Shown here: one piece after another, positions 31,532 through 37,109 of the stretch
Numbering within the stretch: the first letter of the stretch is position 1
How the letters are laid out: every line of letters begins with the position of its first letter
NCBI RefSeq assembly: GCF_016862795.1
Contig: NZ_BONQ01000002.1
Span: 1-37,109 of the forward strand
From: Dactylosporangium siamense
GTDB lineage: Bacteria > Actinomycetota > Actinomycetes > Mycobacteriales > Micromonosporaceae
Direction of reading: 5' to 3'
DNA length: 37,109 nucleotides
Made by a program: the position numbers and the translations under genes
The notes under the pieces: model-generated
What the model was told of the DNA's origin: nothing
Databases searched by the model: none
The model's input: the letters and a program-made list of their open reading frames with translations, nothing else

Positions 31532-32766
31532 CCGCAAATCCCGTCCGACTCATATTGGTGCTCGGTTCGCTCATCGCGATCGGCCCGCTGACCATTGACA
31601 TGTACCTGCCGGCCCTGCCGAGCATCACCGACGACCTGCACACCACGTCGACGGCGGTGCAGCTCACCCTCACCGGCACACTGGCGGGTCTCGCGCTGGG
31701 TCAGCTGGCGATCGGGCCCTGGTCCGACGCGGTCGGCCGGCGGGTGCCGCTGCTCGCCGGGCTGGTCCTGCACGTCCTGGCGTCCGTCGCCTGCGTGTTC
31801 GCCCCCGACGTGACCGTCCTCGGCGCGCTGCGCGTCCTGCAGGGCCTCGGCGTCGCCGCGTCCTCGGTCGTCGCGATGGCAGTCGTGCGGGACCTGTTCA
31901 GCGGCGCCGCGTTCGCCCGCCTGTTCTCCCGGCTGATGCTGGTCATGGGCGCCGCCCCGATCCTCGCGCCCACCCTCGGCAGCGCCGTGCTGCGCTGGAC
32001 CGAGTGGCGCGGCGTCTTCGTCGTCCTCGCCGTGTTCGGCGTCCTGCTCACCACGCTCGCCGCGCTCGCCCTGCGCGAGACGCTGCCACCGGCCCGCCGC
32101 CGCTCCGGCGGTGTCGGCGGGACGCTGCGCGTCTACGGCTCGCTGCTGCGGGACCGCGTGTTCGTCGGGCTGGTCCTGGTCGCGGGGTTCGCGATGGCGG
32201 CGCTCTTCGCCTACGTCGGCGGCTCGTCGTTCGTCCTGCAGGAGGTGTACGGCCTGAGCGAGGCCCAGTTCGGTCTGGCCTTCGGCGCCGGAGCGGTCGG
32301 GCTGATCGGCGGCACGCAGTACAACGTGCGGCTGCTGCGCCGCTTCACCCCGCAGCGCATCCTCACCTCGGCCCTGGCCGCCGGCACCGTGGCGGGTGGG
32401 CTCCTGGTCGCGCTCGCCGCCACCGGCCTCGGCGGCCTGCCCGCCCTGCTCGCCGCGCTGTGGGCGGTGCTGACCGCGGCCGGCCTGGCCCTGCCCAACG
32501 CCCCGGCCCTGGCCATGTCCCGCCACGGCGAGGCGGCGGGCACGGCGGCGGCGCTGCTCGGCGCGGTCCAGTTCGGCGTCGGTGCGGTCGCGGCCCCGCT
32601 GGTCGGCGTCCTGGGCACGGGCGCGACCGCGATGGCGGTCGTCATCGCCGGCGGCATGCTCACCGCGACCGCGACCCTGCTGGTCGTCGTGCGGCCGGGT
32701 GCCCTGGTCACCCCGGAGGACGAGGCGTCCGGAGTCACCCTGGACCCCACTCCCGCGGCGGCCTGA
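31528..32766 (+). CDS. Bcr/CflA-type MFS drug exporter
   Basis: 412 residues from GTG 31528, overlapping the ABC stop (GTGA). It has 12 hydrophobic segments. LGSLIAIGPLTIDMYLPALP is the diagnostic Bcr/CflA TM1 (PlsiDMYLPALP), followed by the loop GQLAIGPWSDAVGRRVPLLA. A RVLQGLGVAASSVVAMAVVR segment marks the drug/H+ antiporter motif C region. It exports small toxic molecules using the proton gradient. Coupling to an ABC exporter suggests a joint detoxification or export function. Followed by a strong stem-loop. Confidence 0.93.
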   Translation: MTANPVRLILVLGSLIAIGPLTIDMYLPALPSITDDLHTTSTAVQLTLTGTLAGLALGQLAIGPWSDAVGRRVPLLAGLVLHVLASVACVFAPDVTVLGALRVLQGLGVAASSVVAMAVVRDLFSGAAFARLFSRLMLVMGAAPILAPTLGSAVLRWTEWRGVFVVLAVFGVLLTTLAALALRETLPPARRRSGGVGGTLRVYGSLLRDRVFVGLVLVAGFAMAALFAYVGGSSFVLQEVYGLSEAQFGLAFGAGAVGLIGGTQYNVRLLRRFTPQRILTSALAAGTVAGGLLVALAATGLGGLPALLAALWAVLTAAGLALPNAPALAMSRHGEAAGTAAALLGAVQFGVGAVAAPLVGVLGTGATAMAVVIAGGMLTATATLLVVVRPGALVTPEDEASGVTLDPTPAAA

Positions 32767-32777
32767 GCCCGCCGGGC

Positions 32778-32810
32778 CGGCGGATCCGGACATCGCGGCC
32801 GGATCCGCCG
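32778..32810. terminator. Bidirectional stem-loop between MFS and Lsr2 genes
   Basis: A 12-bp perfect stem (32778-32789 with 32799-32810; arm CGGCGGATCCGG) around a 9-nt loop lies in the 61-bp gap between convergent genes. It lacks a U-tract, as is usual in high-GC actinomycetes, and its place suits termination in both directions. Confidence 0.7.
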
Positions 32811-32827
32811 CTCGATCCCCGATCAGG

Positions 32828-33175
32828 TCAGTGGCTGTTGTGGTACTGGTCGACGATCTCCTGCTTGATCCGGCCCCGGTCGGAGACCTGGTAGCCGGCG
32901 CCCTGCGCCCATTCACGGATGGCCCGGTTCTGGTCGCGGTCACCACGTGCCGCACCCCGCCCCCGGGAGCTGGAACGGGCCGCCGCGGCAACCGCGCCGC
33001 GCCCGACCTTGGTGCCGGCGGAAACGTAGGGCTTCAACGCGGCGCGCAGTTTCTCGGCGTTCTTCTTCGACAGGTCGATCGCATACTGCACGCCGTCGAG
33101 ACCGAACTGCACGCTCTCGTCGGCCGGCTTGCCGTCCAAGTCGTCGATCAGTTCTTGAATGACGCGCTTGGCCAT
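32828..33175 (-). CDS. lsr2: Lsr2 nucleoid-associated xenogeneic silencer
   Basis: 115 residues from ATG 33175 with GAGGAGG as RBS. The N-terminal dimer domain MAKRVIQELIDDLDGKPADE, V.FGLDGVQYAIDLSKKNAE, a basic Ser/Arg linker (SSSRGRGAARG) and the C-terminal AT-hook-like domain NRAIREWAQGAGYQVSDRGR are all canonical; the minor-groove RGR is at 100-102. It binds AT-rich DNA, silences foreign genes and bridges DNA. Its own upstream region is AT-rich with an inverted repeat, consistent with self-control. Confidence 0.96.
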   Translation of the reverse strand: MAKRVIQELIDDLDGKPADESVQFGLDGVQYAIDLSKKNAEKLRAALKPYVSAGTKVGRGAVAAAARSSSRGRGAARGDRDQNRAIREWAQGAGYQVSDRGRIKQEIVDQYHNSH

Positions 33176-33238
33176 GACGGCGCCTCCTCGGCAACGGTGC
33201 GGGTGACGGTGACGACCGAACGGCCCCCCGTCGGAGAA

Positions 33239-33284
33239 ATAGTATCGCCCATTCTGCGGATTTGAAGTGCACTCTGTTTCAAAT
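33239..33284 (-). promoter_or_regulatory. Putative lsr2 promoter with AT-rich inverted repeat
   Basis: On the minus strand TTCAAA (33266-33261), 16 nt, TACTAT (33244-33239) forms a plausible promoter about 64 bp upstream of the lsr2 start. ATTTGAA (33260-33266) and TTCAAAT (33278-33284) are perfect 7-bp inverted arms with an 11-nt spacer, one arm lying on the -35. The stretch is AT-rich compared with surroundings, as preferred by Lsr2 itself. Confidence 0.5.
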
Positions 33285-33366
33285 AGACACCATCACCGAT
33301 CGTGTTGGTTCAATTACCACGGCCCGGCGGGGCGCGCATGATCCGAGCATCGGCGAGACTCTACCC

Positions 33367-33972
33367 ATGACGAACACTTCCACACCGGTTTGGAGCGACC
33401 TGCTGATCGGCCAGTTGGCGTTCTACTGGGACACTCACCTGCGGCCCCGGCTGGACGGGCTCACCGACGAGGAATACTTCTGGGAACCGGTCGCCGGGTG
33501 TTGGTCGGTCCGGCCGGACGCCGCCGGGAATTACCGCCTCGATCTCGGCCAGGACGGCGACCCCGCACCGGTGACGACGGTCGCATGGCGCATGATGCAC
33601 ATCGCGGTCGGTTGTTTCGTGACCCGGAGCAGCACGTTCTTCGGCGACGGAACTGTCGACGCGGACGCGGACATGTTCGACCCGCGGCACGAGCCGGCGG
33701 ATCTACCGCACACGGCGGCGGACGCCGTCACGTTCCTGGACGACAGTTACCGAGCGTGGCACGGGCATGTTTCCGGCCTCGGTGACGCCGGACTGAGCCT
33801 CCCTTTGGGACCGAAGGGCGCCTATTTCTCAGCGGAACCGATGGCGGCACTGATCGCGCACCTCAACCGCGAGGTGATGCACCACGGCGGGGAGATCGGG
33901 CTGCTGCGGGATCTCTTCCGGGCCACCGGGGCCACCCGGCGCACCGACCGCCTCGCCACTGCCGCAATCTGA
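33367..33972 (+). CDS. DinB-like / mycothiol-transferase-fold protein
   Basis: 201 residues from ATG 33367. It has a DinB four-helix pattern: LIGQLAFYWDTHLRPRLDGL, TDEEYFWEPVAGCWSVRP, VAWRMMHIAVGCFVTR (His in the first metal position) and LIAHLNREVMHHGGEIGLLR (H-x3-H type pair). These His residues would bind a divalent metal. Related actinobacterial proteins are mycothiol-dependent transferases, or are of unknown role. It is divergent from lsr2 across a 191-bp AT-rich region, and 36 bp before the PaaK-like gene. Confidence 0.9.
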   Translation: MTNTSTPVWSDLLIGQLAFYWDTHLRPRLDGLTDEEYFWEPVAGCWSVRPDAAGNYRLDLGQDGDPAPVTTVAWRMMHIAVGCFVTRSSTFFGDGTVDADADMFDPRHEPADLPHTAADAVTFLDDSYRAWHGHVSGLGDAGLSLPLGPKGAYFSAEPMAALIAHLNREVMHHGGEIGLLRDLFRATGATRRTDRLATAAI

Positions 33973-34008
33973 CATCGACAACGACCACCGTCTGGAAGAC
34001 TTGCGGCC

Positions 34009-35298
34009 ATGTCGACCATCGGTGGCCTTCTTTCCGTGCGCGCCGTGCTGCGGGCGCAATATCTTGACCGGGACACGCTCGGCCGGGCGACCCTGGCCGG
34101 GCTCCGGGGCGCCCTGTCGCAGGCCCGCACGCGGGTGTCGGCGTACCGTGACGACGACCGCTACGACATCGGCCGAACCTGGGACATTTCGGATTTCGCC
34201 CGGCTGCCGATGCTGCGCAAGGCCGACGTGCTCGCGGCCGGCGAGGACCGGTTCCGCGACCCGGCGTTCACCCGCGACCGGGTCACCGTCTACACCACCA
34301 GCGGCACCAGCGGCCAGATCCTCGAGGCGTGGCACGATCCGGGCAACTACGCCCACGACCGGGCGTGCAACATCCGCCGCTTCGCCGCCGCCGGTGGGCG
34401 GTACCGGCCGTGGTCGCGACTCGTGCACTTCAAGCCGTTCCCCCTCGACACCGCCTGGTATCAGCGCCTCGGCATCTTCCGCCGGTCGGTGGTGTTCAGC
34501 GCGCTGCCGGTGCGCACCAGGATCGAGCAGCTGCTGCGCATCCGGCCGCACGCGATGATCGGCTACCCGGTAATGCTCCGCGACCTGCTGCGCGGCCTGC
34601 GCCCGGACGAGCTGGCGACGTTGCGGCGCACGCTGCGGGCGGTCTTCACCGAGTCCGAGCTGCTGACCCCGGAGGTCCGCGCGCAGCTCACGTCGGGCTT
34701 CGGTGTGCCGGTGTTCAACGAGTACTCCGCCTACGAGCTCATGCACATCGCGTACGACTGCGCCGAGGGCCAGCTGCACGTCGCCGAGGACCGTGTCCAC
34801 GTGGAGATCGTCGACGCCGACGGCCGTCCCGTGCCCGACGGCACCGAGGGCCACGTCGTGGTCACCGGCTGGCGGGAGCGGGCGATGCCGCTGCTGCGGT
34901 ACTGGCTCGGCGACCGCGCGACCCGCCTGACCGGGCGCTGCGGGTGCGGGCGGACGTTCGCCCGTCTGGAGCTGACCAAGGGCCGCGCCGACGACTACGT
35001 GGTCCTCCCCGACGGCGAGCGCATCTACGCCGGCACCTTCATCGGCATGGCGATCAGCACCCCCGGCGTCGCGGAGTGCATGGTCCGCCAGGACCCGGCC
35101 GGCAACATCACCGTGTGGCTCGTGCCGGACGTCGACACCGCCGCCGGCCGCGGTTTCGACGACCTGGCCCGCGAGGCGCGCGCCTGGCTGCACGGCAGCG
35201 CCGGCCGCCCGTTCGACCTCGACGTGCGCCGGGCCTCCGCCCTGGAGCTGACGTCGGGCGGCAAGGGCCGGTTCGTCGTGTCGGAGTTCCGGGGCTGA
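34009..35298 (+). CDS. PaaK-like adenylate-forming enzyme
   Basis: 429 residues from ATG 34009. The AMP/ATP-binding loop is VYTTSGTSGQILEAW near residue 95. FNEYSAYELMHIAYDC fits the A5-type motif (Y...E). LLRYWLGDRATRLTGRCGCG with the CxCGR Cys pair and ELTKGRADDYVVLPDG are typical of phenylacetate-CoA-ligase/CapK-like enzymes. It activates a carboxylic acid as acyl-AMP, then passes it to CoA or another acceptor; the substrate is unknown. Coenzyme F390 synthetase or polysaccharide-related CapK are alternative roles. The convergent GNAT gene begins directly after the stop. Confidence 0.88.
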   Translation: MSTIGGLLSVRAVLRAQYLDRDTLGRATLAGLRGALSQARTRVSAYRDDDRYDIGRTWDISDFARLPMLRKADVLAAGEDRFRDPAFTRDRVTVYTTSGTSGQILEAWHDPGNYAHDRACNIRRFAAAGGRYRPWSRLVHFKPFPLDTAWYQRLGIFRRSVVFSALPVRTRIEQLLRIRPHAMIGYPVMLRDLLRGLRPDELATLRRTLRAVFTESELLTPEVRAQLTSGFGVPVFNEYSAYELMHIAYDCAEGQLHVAEDRVHVEIVDADGRPVPDGTEGHVVVTGWRERAMPLLRYWLGDRATRLTGRCGCGRTFARLELTKGRADDYVVLPDGERIYAGTFIGMAISTPGVAECMVRQDPAGNITVWLVPDVDTAAGRGFDDLAREARAWLHGSAGRPFDLDVRRASALELTSGGKGRFVVSEFRG

Positions 35299-36402
35299 CT
35301 ACAGGGTCATGGCGGCCTGTTGCGGGACCAGGCGGGCGCCGAGGCCCTGCTTCAGCTCCGCCATGCCCTTGCCGAGGATCATGCCGGTCGCGCCGCGGTC
35401 CACGACCCGCTCCACGAGCCGGCGGAACAGGTCGAAGTAGAGGTGCCGGCGGCCGCCCTCGTCGACCGGCAGCGCGCCCCAGGACAGCCACAGGGGCCAG
35501 GTCGGGTGCTCCAGGATCGTCGCGGCGCCGAGCAGCCGTCCGGCGTTGTCGCGGTACGCCACCGCGTGCACGTCCGCACGACCGGCGACCGCTTCCTGCC
35601 ACAGCTGCGAGCGGGGGCCGCTGTGCGGCTCGACGCCGCCGGTGGAGTGCTTGGTGAAGCCGCCAGCGGAGTGCTTGGTGAAGCCGCCGGCGGAGTGCTT
35701 GGTGAAGCCGCCGGCGGAGTGCTTGGTGAAGTTGAGTCGGGCCAGGTGCGCCAGCTCGGCCGGGCTGACCACGTCGCCGATCGCGCCGCCGCGCACGCAC
35801 AGGTCGGGGTCTTGGGCCACCAATCGCTGGGTGCGCCGCTCGTTTCCCCTGCGTTTCTTGCTGAGGCCGGCGAACCACGCGTCCAGGGACTCCGGAGCGT
35901 CGAGGACGGCGAGGGGTTCGGTGCTTCTGGCGTACCTCGGGCGCGGCAGCCAGGCGGCGTCGCCCTCGCCCAGCTGGCGCCACAGCACGCCGCCCACGCC
36001 GGGGCCGAGGGCCCGCCGGGCCGCCCGCCGGAACGCCCGCACGAGGTCGGCCCGCTCCCGTACTGTGGACGGTGCGACCCACCAGCCGGGCAGCGCGCTG
36101 CTCTGCGGGGCCTGGACGTGCAGGTATCCGATCCGCGGCCACCCCGTCCGTCCCGCCCGGTGGTGGAGCGGGACCACCGAGGCGGCGTACACGCCGAGCG
36201 GCCGGTCCGCATCGGACAGCACGGCGAGCAGCAGCGGGTCGGCGCCGGAGCGCACCCCGGCCCGCATCACCGGCCACGCCCAGTTGGCCCGCAGCCCGGC
36301 CGCGCACCGCACGGCGTCCCAGCCGGCCGGCTCCGGGTCGGCGCCCGGGTCGAGCAGCCGGACCGTCAGCCCAGCCGTCGTCACAGCGATCTCCACCATC
36401 AT
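35299..36402 (-). CDS. GNAT/FemAB-like acyltransferase with internal octapeptide repeat
   Basis: 367 residues from ATG 36402, which overlaps the upstream stop (ATGA). A double-GNAT-like or FemAB-like layout is visible: an N-terminal beta/alpha part (PLGVYAASVVPLHHRAGRTG), the central SKKRRGNERRTQRLVA segment (typical of peptidyl or lipid acyltransferases of the BioF2/FemAB group), and a C-terminal GATILEHPTWPLWLSWGALP with YFDLFRRLVERVVDRGATGM. Between the domains lies FTKHSAGG repeated four times. Relatives have a single short KH segment there. Substrate not known; an aminoacyl or fatty-acyl transfer is plausible. Confidence 0.8.
   Translation of the reverse strand: MMVEIAVTTAGLTVRLLDPGADPEPAGWDAVRCAAGLRANWAWPVMRAGVRSGADPLLLAVLSDADRPLGVYAASVVPLHHRAGRTGWPRIGYLHVQAPQSSALPGWWVAPSTVRERADLVRAFRRAARRALGPGVGGVLWRQLGEGDAAWLPRPRYARSTEPLAVLDAPESLDAWFAGLSKKRRGNERRTQRLVAQDPDLCVRGGAIGDVVSPAELAHLARLNFTKHSAGGFTKHSAGGFTKHSAGGFTKHSTGGVEPHSGPRSQLWQEAVAGRADVHAVAYRDNAGRLLGAATILEHPTWPLWLSWGALPVDEGGRRHLYFDLFRRLVERVVDRGATGMILGKGMAELKQGLGARLVPQQAAMTL
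35635..35730 (-). repeat. In-frame 24-bp tandem repeat, four copies
   Basis: Four 24-bp units at 35635-35658, 35659-35682, 35683-35706 and 35707-35730 differ at one or two bases. They encode FTKHSAGG three times and FTKHSTGG once. The near-identity at DNA level shows a recent in-frame expansion inside the acyltransferase gene. Confidence 0.95.
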
Positions 36403-37082
36403 GGTCCCCCGTGCGTCCGTGCCCGCCATCGCCCGCCGAGGCCGACATCGAGACTGATCGCGCTCGCTCCCGCCGACAGCAGCAGCGCCGCCATCGCGCC
36501 ACTGGATGCCGCGGCCGGCACCAGGACCGCCGCGGTGGCCGCGGCGACGACCAGCCCTGCGCCGGCCGCGGCGGCCGTGAGCCTGGGCGAGCGTCCATCG
36601 GTGTTCTCCACCAGATAGGTGGCGTAGGCGACCAGCGCGAACAGCGGCGTCTCCAGGCAGGTCAGCAGGGCGAGCAGCAGCGTCCCAGGGGGCAGGACCA
36701 GCATGAGCGGCAGCCCCGGCAGGCAGAGCAGCGCCGCGAACCGCAGGATCCGCCGCGCCTTCGCCCGCCCCGCCCGCCCGGCCGTCCCCCGCAGCCGCAG
36801 CGACGTGGCCGGCTGGCGCAGCCGGAACAGGTAGATCAGCGCCGCGCCGCAGAACCCGGACAGCGTCACCGCCACGTAGAACGGCCCGCTCTCCCCACCG
36901 TGCCCGGCGATGCCGAGCACCAGGTAGCACACGGCAAGGCACAGGCTGGCCAGCAGCTCCGGCAGGCCGAGCAGCGCGCAGGTCCGCAACACCAGCCACG
37001 CCACCCGCCGCCGGCGCCCCTTCCCGTCCACGCCACCCGCCACCGGCCCCGGTGATCCAAGGAGCGCAGGGGCCACGCCCAC
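36399..37082 (-). CDS. Multi-pass membrane protein, start uncertain at window edge
   Basis: 227 residues if GTG 37082 is the start, but the frame is open to the right edge, so the true start may lie outside. About six hydrophobic segments are visible, such as LPELLASLCLAVCYLVLGIA and VTLSGFCGAALIYLFRL, with a basic loop (RLRGTAGRAGRAKARRI). No family is recognised. It overlaps the acyltransferase by ATGA, so the two are cotranslated; a membrane partner or substrate carrier for the acyltransferase is a possible role. Confidence 0.7.
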   Translation of the reverse strand: MGVAPALLGSPGPVAGGVDGKGRRRRVAWLVLRTCALLGLPELLASLCLAVCYLVLGIAGHGGESGPFYVAVTLSGFCGAALIYLFRLRQPATSLRLRGTAGRAGRAKARRILRFAALLCLPGLPLMLVLPPGTLLLALLTCLETPLFALVAYATYLVENTDGRSPRLTAAAAGAGLVVAAATAAVLVPAAASSGAMAALLLSAGASAISLDVGLGGRWRARTHGGP

Positions 37083-37109
37083 GACCGCCCAACGACTTCG
37101 ATCACGACC

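Noticed and set aside
35635-35730. CRISPR-like or regulatory repeat array.
   Set aside because: Units are directly adjacent with no spacers and stay in frame inside a gene, so this is a coding tandem repeat.

Overview
The window is high-GC DNA (GC-rich third codon positions, many GTG and TTG starts, short TANNNT-type leaderless promoters). It carries an Lsr2 nucleoid protein, an F420-type luciferase-like oxidoreductase, DUF5995, DUF1365 and DUF1295 proteins, and SsuABC-like transport genes. This points to Actinomycetota, most likely a Micromonosporaceae-type or related filamentous actinomycete; the family is inferred. Gene density is high, most neighbours overlap by 1-4 bases, and there are no rRNA, tRNA or CRISPR features that I can see.

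Layout. 1-1375: a helical-repeat protein running off the left edge, divergent from a MarR regulator; both are served by an AT-rich operator/promoter. 1442-1947: decayed TniB/TniQ-type transposon fragments. 1980-8943: a run of small stress or xenobiotic-response units: a methyltransferase, two divergent DHFR/RibD-like reductases around a perfect palindrome, a TetR/SDR pair with two matching operators, a winged-helix regulator with an MFS exporter, and an XRE regulator divergent from a degenerate SDR. 8984-11450: a sulfonate/nitrate/taurine-type ABC importer (ssuA-ssuC-ssuB order). 11560-13507: a membrane protein, DUF5995 and a small peptidoglycan-binding-like protein. 13986-17376: an uncharacterised cluster, with two coupled plus-strand genes carrying three copies of an unnamed module (two with a Cys4 knuckle), convergent with a SUKH (SMI1/KNR4) protein and a membrane protein that abuts an IS1380 fragment.

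17624-22881 is a five-gene, fully coupled minus-strand operon: FAD oxidoreductase, DUF1365, two cyclopropane-fatty-acid-synthase-like methyltransferases and DUF1295. It is probably a membrane fatty-acid modification pathway. 22947-26686 is a plus-strand run of two alpha/beta hydrolases, an F420-type oxidoreductase, an AraC regulator with a repeat-expanded tail and a VOC protein. 26725-32766: STAS protein, CorA, a GT2 glycosyltransferase with helical repeats, and an ABC exporter coupled to a Bcr/CflA-type MFS exporter. 32828-37109: Lsr2, a DinB-like protein, a PaaK-like adenylating enzyme, and a GNAT/FemAB-like acyltransferase with a four-copy octapeptide repeat, coupled to a membrane protein at the right edge.

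The two parts most worth following up are the three-module Cys4/SUKH cluster (13986-17376) and the lipid operon with two divergent CFA-synthase paralogues. The rest looks like ordinary accessory actinobacterial DNA, but with several clearly readable operators and in-gene tandem repeats.
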